From assembly GCA_003551745.1 (NCBI GenBank), contig PUNI01000199.1:1-6201 (forward strand): DNA of 6,201 nt, in the 5' to 3' direction. The notes under the pieces are model-generated. The model did no database searches and was not told the origin of the DNA. It saw only the letters and a program-made list of their open reading frames with translations. The DNA is from Paracoccaceae bacterium (GTDB lineage Bacteria; Pseudomonadota; Alphaproteobacteria; Rhodobacterales; Rhodobacteraceae). This document shows, piece by piece, positions 1 through 5,251 of the stretch. The translations under genes and the position numbers were made by a program. Numbering within the stretch: the stretch's first letter is position 1; each line of letters begins with the position of its first letter.

Positions 1-530
1 CCGCCGGCGGCGTGCTGCCGGTCGTCAAGCATCTGCCTGGCCACGGCCGCGCCGGCGCCGACAGCCATCGCACCCTGCCGCGCGTCACCGCCCCGGCGCA
101 GGCGCTGCGGGCCTCCGATTTGGCCGTCTTCGGCGCGCTTGCCGACCTGCCGATGGCCATGACCTGCCATGTCGTGTTCGCCGCCCTCGATCCCGCCCCG
201 GCCACCACCTCGCCGGCGATGATCCGGCTGATCCGCGAGGAGATCGGATTCGGCGGGCTCCTGATGAGCGACGATCTCGGCATGGAGGCGCTGGACGGCA
301 CGCCCGGCGCGCGCGCGGCCGCCGCGATCGCGGCGGGCTGCGACATCGCCCTGCACGGCAACGGCAGCCCAGAGATGCTGATCGCGGTGGCCGAGGCCGC
401 CGGACCCCTGACCGAGCCGGCGCGCGCCCGCGCCGAGGCGGCGCTGGCCGCGCGTCGGTCGCCCGATCCGGCCGATCCGGCCGCGCTTTCGGCCGAGCTC
501 GCGATGCTGGCCTCGGGGCAGGCGGCGTGA
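1..530 (+). CDS. nagZ: Beta-N-acetylhexosaminidase NagZ, C-terminal part (5' end outside window)
   Basis: Glycoside hydrolase family 3 enzyme. In the family it removes N-acetylglucosamine from GlcNAc-1,6-anhydromuramyl peptides in the cytoplasm during peptidoglycan recycling. The reading frame (codons starting at position 3) is open from the left edge to a TGA at 528-530, giving about 175 residues, so roughly the N-terminal half is missing. The diagnostic KHLPGHG motif is followed by ADSH (GAC-AGC-CAT at 60-68), the Asp-His pair of the NagZ catalytic loop. The LLMSDDLGME segment carries the nucleophile aspartate (GAC at 270-272). Both active-site elements are intact. The alanine- and arginine-rich tail ends PADPAALSAELAMLASGQAA. 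The stop overlaps the scpA start by 4 nt (GTGA), which suggests translational coupling. The order nagZ-scpA-scpB is, from memory, common in Rhodobacterales. Identification is firm; the true start cannot be seen. Confidence 0.95.
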   Translation, partial: AGGVLPVVKHLPGHGRAGADSHRTLPRVTAPAQALRASDLAVFGALADLPMAMTCHVVFAALDPAPATTSPAMIRLIREEIGFGGLLMSDDLGMEALDGTPGARAAAAIAAGCDIALHGNGSPEMLIAVAEAAGPLTEPARARAEAALAARRSPDPADPAALSAELAMLASGQAA

Positions 531-1327
531 GCGCGGCCGCCGACAGCGAGCCTTGGGACGAGACGCCGCTGGCGCTGGCCGACCGGCAGGCGGCCGAGGC
601 GCTGATCGTCGATGTCGAGGGCTTCGAGGGGCCGCTCGACCTGCTGCTGGCGCTGGCGCGGACCCAGAAGGTGGATCTGCGCCGCATCGCCGTGCTGCCG
701 CTCGCCGAGCAGTATCTGGCATTCGTCGCCCGCGCCCGCGCCTTGCGGATCGAACTCGCGGCCGATTATCTGGTGATGGCGGCCTGGCTAGCCTACCTCA
801 AGTCGCGCCTGCTGCTTCCGCCCGATCCCGCGGCCGAGGGCCCCTCGGCCGAGGAGATGGCGGCGCATCTTGCGTTTCAGCTGCAGCGTCTGGAAGCGAT
901 GCGGGCGGCTGCCGCCCGGTTGATGGCGCGCGACCGGCTGGGTCTGGACGTCTTTGCCCGCGGCGATCCCGAAGCGGTTCAGACCCTGCGCCGCACCGAG
1001 TTCGACGCCACGCTGATCGACCTGCTGCGCGCCTATGCCCGGCTTCGGACCCGCGACGAGTTCCGCCCCTGGGCCTTCGAGCGTGCCGATGTCTATGGCC
1101 TCGCGGCCGCACTGGAACGGCTGCGCGGCCAGCTGGCCGAACGCTTCGGCTGGCTGCCGCTGGAGGCCTTCCTGCCCGAGGACTGGCTGGGTGGCGGCCC
1201 GCGGCGGCGCTCGGCCACCGCGGCGACCTTCGTGGCGGGGCTGGAGCTGACCCGTCAGGGGCGGGCGGAGATGCGCCAGTCCGAGCCTTTCGGTCCGGTG
1301 GAGCTGCGTGGGAGGAGGCCGGAGTGA
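527..1327 (+). CDS. scpA: Segregation and condensation protein A (ScpA, SMC kleisin)
   Basis: 266-residue kleisin that, in the family, bridges the two SMC heads and binds ScpB in the bacterial condensin that compacts and segregates chromosomes. An unconserved N-terminal stretch (about residues 1-27) leads into the ScpA signature FEGPLDLLLALARTQKVDL (residues 33-51), part of the helical domain that contacts the SMC neck. The middle is charged and alanine-rich. The C-terminal winged helix, about residues 228-261, has the expected pattern TFVAGLELTRQGRAEMRQSE and FGPVELRG. The length fits the family. The start chosen is GTG at 527, overlapping the nagZ stop; there is only a weak upstream purine tract (GGGGCAGG, 515-522), and the first in-frame ATG lies far inside the conserved domain, so GTG with coupling to nagZ translation is the best choice. 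The stop overlaps scpB by 4 nt. Confidence 0.95.
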   Translation: MSAAADSEPWDETPLALADRQAAEALIVDVEGFEGPLDLLLALARTQKVDLRRIAVLPLAEQYLAFVARARALRIELAADYLVMAAWLAYLKSRLLLPPDPAAEGPSAEEMAAHLAFQLQRLEAMRAAAARLMARDRLGLDVFARGDPEAVQTLRRTEFDATLIDLLRAYARLRTRDEFRPWAFERADVYGLAAALERLRGQLAERFGWLPLEAFLPEDWLGGGPRRRSATAATFVAGLELTRQGRAEMRQSEPFGPVELRGRRPE

Positions 1328-1974
1328 GCGGCGTGCCCGAGGCTCCGCTCTTCGCCCCGCCGCCGCTGCCCGAGCAGGAGCGGATGGTGGAGGCGATCCT
1401 CTTCGCCACCGCGCAGCCGGTGACGGTGGCCGATCTGGCCGCGCGCCTGCCCCATGGCAGCGATCCGGCCGAGGCGCTGCGGATGCTGCGCGCGCGCTAC
1501 GAGGGGCGCGGGGTGGAACTGCGCCGGATCGGCGATGCCTGGGCCATGCGCACCGCGCCCGACCTCGGCTTCCTGATGCAGGCCGAGCGGGTCGAGACCC
1601 GCAAGCTCTCGCGCGCCGCGATCGAGACGCTGGCCATCGTGGCCTACCACCAGCCCGTCACCCGCGCCGAGATCGAGGAGATCCGCGGCGTCGCCGTCAG
1701 CCGCGGCACGCTCGACCAGCTTCTGGAGCTGGACTGGATCCGCTTCGGCCGGCGCCGCAACACGCCGGGCCGCCCGGTGACCTATCTCGTCACCGAGGAA
1801 TTTCTCGACCATTTCGGGCTGGAAAGCGCCCGCGACCTGCCGGGGCTGGCGGAGTTGCGCGCGGCCGGCCTGCTCGACAACCGTCCCTCGCCCGACGGGC
1901 TGCGCCCCCCGGCAGGCGAACCAGAGCTTGATGACGGCCCGGACGTGGATCAGGGAACCCTGTTCGAAGACTAG
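1324..1974 (+). CDS. scpB: Segregation and condensation protein B (ScpB)
   Basis: 216-residue ScpB, the dimeric winged-helix partner of ScpA in the SMC complex. After a proline-rich leader, the first winged helix begins near residue 18 (ERMVEAILFATAQPVTVADL). The second contains the strongest family signature, ETLAIVAYHQPVTRAEIEEI (residues 101-120), then RGVAVSRGTLDQLLELDWI and the GRRRNTPGRPVTYLVTEEF strand. A low-complexity acidic tail (about 186-216) ends GTLFED, typical for alphaproteobacterial ScpB. The start is GTG at 1324, overlapping the scpA stop as GTGA and preceded by a strong Shine-Dalgarno GGAGGAGG (1311-1318) with 5-nt spacing; a second GTG three codons later (1333) fits less well. 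The same frame happens to stay open upstream through scpA back to 553, but that stretch has no ScpB-like content and is a GC-rich artefact, not an extension. No tat gene follows. Confidence 0.95.
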   Translation: MSGVPEAPLFAPPPLPEQERMVEAILFATAQPVTVADLAARLPHGSDPAEALRMLRARYEGRGVELRRIGDAWAMRTAPDLGFLMQAERVETRKLSRAAIETLAIVAYHQPVTRAEIEEIRGVAVSRGTLDQLLELDWIRFGRRRNTPGRPVTYLVTEEFLDHFGLESARDLPGLAELRAAGLLDNRPSPDGLRPPAGEPELDDGPDVDQGTLFED

Positions 1975-1979
1975 CGGCC

Positions 1980-1996
1980 GTGCCGCGCCAGGGCAC
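1980..1996. terminator. Small hairpin after scpB, weak terminator candidate
   Basis: GTGCC (1980-1984) pairs with GGCAC (1992-1996) across a 7-nt loop, starting 6 nt after the scpB stop. No T-tract follows on either strand, so this is not a classical intrinsic terminator. Its position at a convergent junction suggests a role in ending the scp transcript, or in protecting its 3' end. Confidence 0.25.
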
Positions 1997-2009
1997 CCGG
2001 CCGATCTGC

Positions 2010-2026
2010 CCCGACCGTCAGTCGGG
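2010..2026. terminator. GC hairpin between convergent scpB and irr
   Basis: CCCGAC (2010-2015) pairs with GTCGGG (2021-2026) around the loop CGTCA. It lies 5 nt beyond the irr stop (2032-2034) and 35 nt beyond the scpB stop, so it could serve either transcript. There is no adjacent T-run, and 6-bp GC stems arise often by chance in such GC-rich DNA. The call rests mainly on its place in the only gap between the convergent genes. Confidence 0.35.
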
Positions 2027-2031
2027 CCGGC

Positions 2032-2484
2032 TCAGCGCCGGCGTCGCAGGCGGATCACCACGTCGACTCGCGAGATCTCTGCGCCTTCGGGCGGTTCGGG
2101 CAGATGTGCGATGTCCAGCTGGTCGGCCGGCGCGTCGGTCAGCTCGGCGGTGTCTTCCCAGTAGAAATGGGGATGATCGTCGATCCGTGTGTCGAAATAG
2201 CTGCGCGTGCCGTCCACAGTGACTTCCTGCACCAGCCCCGCAGCGCAGAAGGCGCGCAGCGTGTTGTAGACCGTGGCGAGCGACACGCTTTCGCCATGCT
2301 CGAGGGCGGCGCCATAGAGGCTCTCCGCGGTGACGTGGCGGTCGTGACCATCGCCGACCAGCAGCGCTGCCAGCGCCAAGCGCTGGCGCGTCGGGCGCAG
2401 GCCGGCGCGCGCAAGCCATTGCCCCCCGGCCTTGTGGGCCGCGGCGTCGGGCAGGGCCGTGTCGGAGTCGAGCTTATCCTTCAT
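2032..2484 (-). CDS. irr: Iron response regulator Irr (Fur family)
   Basis: 150-residue Fur-superfamily regulator of the Irr branch, which in alphaproteobacteria controls haem synthesis, iron storage and uptake genes and responds to haem. The N-terminal winged helix spans about residues 20-97, with GLRPTRQRLALAALL, HVTAESLYGAA and the recognition helix in SLATVYNTLRAFCAAGLVQE. The dimerisation part has SYFDTRIDDHPHFY (95-108) and ends LPEPPEGAEISRVDVVIRLR, an Irr-type C-terminus. The CxxC zinc motifs of classical Fur are absent (the only cysteine is Cys80), as is an N-terminal Cys-Pro haem regulatory motif. The usual Irr HHH-type haem site reads His104-Pro-His106 here. The ATG is fixed by in-frame stops four and five codons upstream. 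The Shine-Dalgarno AGGGG (2487-2491) leaves only 2 nt before the ATG, unusually tight. The gene is transcribed away from fabA across a shared control region. Another Fur-family subtype is possible but less likely. Confidence 0.88.
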   Translation of the reverse strand: MKDKLDSDTALPDAAAHKAGGQWLARAGLRPTRQRLALAALLVGDGHDRHVTAESLYGAALEHGESVSLATVYNTLRAFCAAGLVQEVTVDGTRSYFDTRIDDHPHFYWEDTAELTDAPADQLDIAHLPEPPEGAEISRVDVVIRLRRRR

Positions 2485-2490
2485 CTCCCC

Positions 2491-2540
2491 TGTCTATTAA
2501 GCCCGCACGGCGCGCGTTTCAAATGAAAACGAGTTGCAAC
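2491..2540 (-). promoter_or_regulatory. AT-rich candidate irr promoter/operator with inverted repeats
   Basis: This is the only clearly AT-rich stretch in the window. It holds the inverted repeat TTTCA-AA-TGAAA (2517-2528, within GTTTCAAATGAAAAC at 2516-2530) and the perfect 8-bp palindrome GTTGCAAC (2533-2540). Read on the minus strand, TTGAAA (2522-2517) could be a -35 and TTAATA (2500-2495) a -10, with a 16-nt spacer. Transcription would then start only a few bases before the irr ATG. Dyads of this type fit binding by a dimeric regulator, possibly a Fur-family protein or Irr itself, but neither matches an operator consensus I can state with certainty. The -10 and -35 assignments are tentative. 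Confidence 0.4.
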
Positions 2541-2547
2541 GCCGATC

Positions 2548-2598
2548 GGGAGGGCATTGTCAGGCGGGGCCGGGGCGGGGCGGCCTGGCCGCGTGGGG
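2548..2598 (+). other. G-tract cluster (possible G-quadruplex) upstream of fabA
   Basis: GGG runs at 2548-2550 and 2552-2554 are followed by GGGG at 2566-2569, 2572-2575, 2577-2580 and 2595-2598, all on the fabA coding strand. The first three GGGG tracts are separated by only 2 and 1 nt. The last gap is 14 nt and contains the perfect inverted repeat CGGCC-T-GGCCG (2581-2591). The pattern is compatible with a G-quadruplex, but base composition alone makes G-runs common here. It ends 4 nt before the candidate fabA -35. Confidence 0.35.
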
Positions 2599-2602
2599 CA
2601 GG

Positions 2603-2631
2603 CTTGCCTCCGCTTCCATGCGGGTGCTAGA
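2603..2631 (+). promoter_or_regulatory. Candidate promoter of the fabA-fabB-fabI operon
   Basis: CTTGCC (2603-2608) resembles the alphaproteobacterial -35 CTTGAC and is separated by exactly 17 nt from GCTAGA (2626-2631), a plausible -10. Transcription would start near 2638, giving a leader of about 30 nt to the fabA ATG at 2668. The -35 lies in a small inverted repeat, AGGC-TT-GCCT (2600-2609), where a regulator could bind. The -10 is a poor match to TATAAT, so the call is moderate at best. Confidence 0.4.
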
Positions 2632-2667
2632 GGTGCGCGAGTTTTGCGTCAGCATGGTCGGAGCCGC

Positions 2668-3174
2668 ATGGCAGAGTTTCCCACCTCGTTCGACAAGGCC
2701 TCGCTTCTGGCCTGCGCGCGTGGCGAGTTGTTCGGGCCGGGGAACGCGCAGCTGCCGGCGCCGCCGATGCTGATGGTGGACCGCGTCACCGAGATCTCGG
2801 CCGATGGCGGCGAACACGGCAAGGGCCATGTCGTCGCCGAGTTCGACATCGCGCCGGACCTTTGGTTTTTCGAGTGCCATTTTCCCGGCGATCCGGTGAT
2901 GCCGGGCTGCCTTGGCCTCGATGCGCTATGGCAGCTGACCGGCTTCAACCTGGGCTGGCGCGGGATGCCGGGCCGCGGCCGGGCCCTGGGTGTGGGCGAG
3001 GTGAAGTTCACCGACATGGTGACACCGGCGACCAGGCTCGTCACCTATCTCGTTGATTTCACGCGTGTCATCGACCGCAAGCTGAAGCTGGGGCTGGCCA
3101 ATGGCCGGATGCTGGCCGACGGCAAGGAGATCTACACCACCACCGACATGAAGGTGGGCCTGTTCAGCGACTGA
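2668..3174 (+). CDS. fabA: 3-hydroxydecanoyl-ACP dehydratase/isomerase FabA
   Basis: 168-residue FabA. It dehydrates 3-hydroxyacyl-ACP and isomerises trans-2-decenoyl-ACP to cis-3-decenoyl-ACP, the branch point of anaerobic unsaturated fatty acid synthesis in the cytoplasm. The hot-dog fold's active site is intact: [21 protein letters not shown] begins at Cys70 and carries the catalytic His71 and Asp85 (His70 and Asp84 in E. coli FabA). [10 protein letters not shown] and the C-terminal DMKVGLFSD are also family hallmarks, and the length matches E. coli FabA (about 172). The frame is open back to an ATG at 2557, but the extra 37 residues look like translated intergenic DNA and cover the candidate promoter. 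ATG 2668 gives the standard [10 protein letters not shown] start with GGAG at 2660-2663. It is the first gene of the fab operon, divergent from irr. Confidence 0.97.
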   Translation: MAEFPTSFDKASLLACARGELFGPGNAQLPAPPMLMVDRVTEISADGGEHGKGHVVAEFDIAPDLWFFECHFPGDPVMPGCLGLDALWQLTGFNLGWRGMPGRGRALGVGEVKFTDMVTPATRLVTYLVDFTRVIDRKLKLGLANGRMLADGKEIYTTTDMKVGLFSD

Positions 3175-3176
3175 GC

Positions 3177-3190
3177 GGGGCGGCGGCCCC
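3177..3190 (+). other. Intercistronic hairpin between fabA and fabB
   Basis: GGGGC (3177-3181) pairs with GCCCC (3186-3190) around a GGCG tetraloop, starting 2 nt after the fabA stop within the 44-nt gap to fabB. There is no T-run, so it is unlikely to end transcription fully. It could stabilise the upstream message or set the fabA:fabB ratio. The stem is only 5 bp and could be chance. Confidence 0.3.
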
Positions 3191-3218
3191 GTGCCGGCCC
3201 GCCGAGGGAGGATCGAGG

Positions 3219-4448
3219 ATGCGCCGTGTCGTGGTCACCGGGCTGGGGATCGTCTCGCCCATCGGCAACACCGCCGCCGAGGTGGAGGCCAGCCTGCGGG
3301 CCGGCCGCTCCGGCATCGTGTTCGCGCCGGACTATGCCGAGAACGGGTTTCGCAGCCAGATCCACGGTGCGCCGCAGATCGTGCTGGAGGATCATGTCGA
3401 CAAGCGCCAGCTGCGCTTCATGGGGCCTGGGGCGGCCTACAATTTCATTGCCATGGAGCAGGCGATCGCGGATGCGGGGCTGGAGGAGGCCGACATCTCG
3501 AACGAGCGCACCGGGCTGGTGATGGGTTCGGGCGGGCCGTCGACCTCGAACTTCTTTCTGGCCCACAACATCGTGAAGGAGAAGGGCAGCCCGAAGCGGA
3601 TGGGCCCCTTCATGGTCACCCGCTGCATGTCGAGCACCAACTCGGCCTGCCTGGCGACGCCCTTCCGGATCAAGGGGGTGAACTATTCGATCACCTCGGC
3701 CTGCTCCACCTCGGCGCACTGCATCGGCAACGCCGCCGAGCTGATCCAGATGGGCAAGCAGGACATCGTGTTCGCCGGCGGGGGCGAGGAGCTCGACTGG
3801 ACGCTGTCCTGCCTCTTCGACGCGATGGGGGCGATGAGCTCCAAATACAACGACGCGCCCGAGACCGCCTCGCGCCCCTTCGATGCCACCCGCGACGGCT
3901 TCGTGATCGCGGGCGGCGCGGGCGTGCTGGTGCTGGAGGAGCTGGAGCACGCGAAGGCCCGCGGCGCGAGGATCTATGCCGAGCTCACGGGCTATGGCGC
4001 CACCTCCGACGGTTATGACATGGTGGCGCCCTCGGGCGAGGGCGGCGAGCGGTCGATGCGGCTGGCGCTGTCGACGCTGCCCGAAGACCGGCAGATCAGC
4101 TACATCAACGCGCACGGCACCTCGACGCCGGTCGGAGACGTCAGCGAGGTGGAGGCGATCCGGCGCATCTTCGGCGAGGGGGCGACGCCGCCCATCGCCT
4201 CGACCAAGTCGCTGACCGGGCACAGCCTCGGCGCCACCGGGGTGCATGAGGCGATCTATTCGCTGCTGATGCAGCAGGGCGGTTTCATCGCCGCATCGGC
4301 CAATGTCACCGAGCTCGACCCGGCGATCCGGCCGGGCGAGATCGCCACCGAGCTGCGCGAGGAGGTGGAGTTGGACAGCGTGCTGTCGAACTCCTTCGGG
4401 TTCGGCGGCACCAACGCCACGCTTGTCTTCAGCAAGCTTCACGACTGA
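3219..4448 (+). CDS. fabB: 3-oxoacyl-ACP synthase I (KAS I) FabB
   Basis: 409-residue condensing enzyme that adds malonyl-ACP units to acyl-ACP. With FabA it elongates cis-3-decenoyl-ACP, so it is needed for unsaturated fatty acids. The thiolase-fold Cys-His-His triad is complete: Cys162 in [12 protein letters not shown], His299 in [12 protein letters not shown] and His335 in [13 protein letters not shown], which also holds the conserved Lys330. The N-terminus [15 protein letters not shown] and the C-terminal [15 protein letters not shown] glycine loop are typical. Pairing with fabA argues for KAS I over FabF, and the length fits E. coli FabB (about 406). The ATG at 3219 has a good Shine-Dalgarno, GAGGGAGGA (3204-3212), plus GAGG directly before it. 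fabI follows after 13 nt, so the genes are almost surely co-transcribed. A 467-codon open frame on the opposite strand is a composition artefact. Confidence 0.97.
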   Translation: MRRVVVTGLGIVSPIGNTAAEVEASLRAGRSGIVFAPDYAENGFRSQIHGAPQIVLEDHVDKRQLRFMGPGAAYNFIAMEQAIADAGLEEADISNERTGLVMGSGGPSTSNFFLAHNIVKEKGSPKRMGPFMVTRCMSSTNSACLATPFRIKGVNYSITSACSTSAHCIGNAAELIQMGKQDIVFAGGGEELDWTLSCLFDAMGAMSSKYNDAPETASRPFDATRDGFVIAGGAGVLVLEELEHAKARGARIYAELTGYGATSDGYDMVAPSGEGGERSMRLALSTLPEDRQISYINAHGTSTPVGDVSEVEAIRRIFGEGATPPIASTKSLTGHSLGATGVHEAIYSLLMQQGGFIAASANVTELDPAIRPGEIATELREEVELDSVLSNSFGFGGTNATLVFSKLHD

Positions 4449-4461
4449 TCCGGAGACAGGC

Positions 4462-5250
4462 ATGGCCGATCTGATGAAGGGCAGGCGCGGGCTTGTCATG
4501 GGCGTCGCGAACGAACGCTCCATCGCCTGGGGCATCGCGCGCGCGCTGGCCGACGAGGGCGCGGAGCTGGCCTTCTCCTATCAGGGCGAGGCCTTCGGCA
4601 AGCGGGTGGAGCCGTTGGCGGCGCAGGTCGGCTCGTCGCTTCTGCTCGATGTGGACGTGACCGACGACGCCTCGATGGACGCGGCCTTCGCGCGGCTGCG
4701 CGAGGCGTGGGGGACGATGGATTTCCTCGTCCACGCCATCGCGTTTTCCGACAAGAAGGAGCTGACGGGCCGCTTCATCGACACGAGCCGCGAGAACTTC
4801 CGCCATTCGCTGGCGATCTCGTGCTACTCCTTCATCGACGTGGCGCGGCGGGCCTCTGAACTGATGCCGGAGGGGGGCTGCCTGCTGACGCTGACCTACC
4901 AGGGCTCGAACCGGGTGACGCCCTTCTACAATGTCATGGGCGTGGCTAAGGCGGCGCTGGAATCGGCGGTGCGCTATCTGGCGAATGATCTCGGGCCGCA
5001 GAAGATCCGGGTGAACGCGATCTCGCCGGGGCCCATGAAGACCCTCGCCGGCGCGGCCATCGGCGGCGCGCGGCGGACCTTCAGGCAGGCGGAGCTGAAC
5101 GCGCCCTTGCGCGCCAACCCGACGCTGGAGGCGGTGGGGGGCACGGCGGTCTATCTGGCGTCGGATTACGGCGCCTGCACGACCGGCGAGATCGTCCATG
5201 TCGATGGCGGCTATCACGTCATCGGCATGCCGCAGTCGGAGAACATCTGA
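4462..5250 (+). CDS. fabI: Enoyl-ACP reductase [NADH] FabI
   Basis: 262-residue short-chain dehydrogenase/reductase of the FabI class, which reduces trans-2-enoyl-ACP in the last step of each elongation cycle; the family is the target of triclosan. The N-terminal cofactor motif [13 protein letters not shown] (14-26) is the FabI version of the Rossmann loop. The catalytic Tyr-x6-Lys is Tyr156 and Lys163 in YNVMGVAK, and the second active-site tyrosine is Tyr146. [11 protein letters not shown] and [16 protein letters not shown] match the substrate loop and C-terminus of, from memory, Rhodobacterales FabI. Position 94 is alanine (HAIAF) where E. coli has Gly93; Ala is normal at this site in many FabI proteins. 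The ATG at 4462 is preceded by GGAG (4452-4455). The frame is open upstream into fabB, but only from 4462 does it resemble FabI. Last gene of the fab set; purM follows after one base. Confidence 0.96.
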   Translation: MADLMKGRRGLVMGVANERSIAWGIARALADEGAELAFSYQGEAFGKRVEPLAAQVGSSLLLDVDVTDDASMDAAFARLREAWGTMDFLVHAIAFSDKKELTGRFIDTSRENFRHSLAISCYSFIDVARRASELMPEGGCLLTLTYQGSNRVTPFYNVMGVAKAALESAVRYLANDLGPQKIRVNAISPGPMKTLAGAAIGGARRTFRQAELNAPLRANPTLEAVGGTAVYLASDYGACTTGEIVHVDGGYHVIGMPQSENI

Positions 5251-5251
5251 G

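Noticed and set aside
465..482. Tandem 9-bp repeat GATCCGGCC x2 near the end of nagZ
   Set aside because: In frame, it encodes a simple Asp-Pro-Ala repetition in the variable tail. Two copies are too few to call a functional repeat.
553..1323. Upstream extension of the scpB frame through scpA, suggesting a fusion or frameshifted scpA
   Set aside because: The scpA frame is intact with both conserved domains. The extension is Ala/Arg/Gly-rich with no family similarity, and scpB has its own strong ribosome site and GTG.
2104..2526. Plus-strand 140-codon frame antisense to irr
   Set aside because: It overlaps a clearly recognisable Irr gene and has no recognisable content; it is a shadow frame.
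2557..2667. N-terminally extended FabA starting at ATG 2557
   Set aside because: The extra residues are not FabA-like and cover the candidate promoter. ATG 2668 has GGAG upstream and gives the family-standard N-terminus.
3132..4535. Long open frame (467 codons) on the minus strand opposite fabB
   Set aside because: It is fully antisense to a fabB with an intact active site, and its product is low-complexity Arg/Gly/Ala/His sequence with no domain I recognise. Long antisense frames are expected when wobble positions are nearly all G or C.
4741..4743. Alanine (FabI residue 94) in place of E. coli Gly93, a site where substitutions give triclosan resistance
   Set aside because: Alanine occurs naturally here in many FabI enzymes, including triclosan-sensitive Gram-positive ones, so it is not evidence of resistance.
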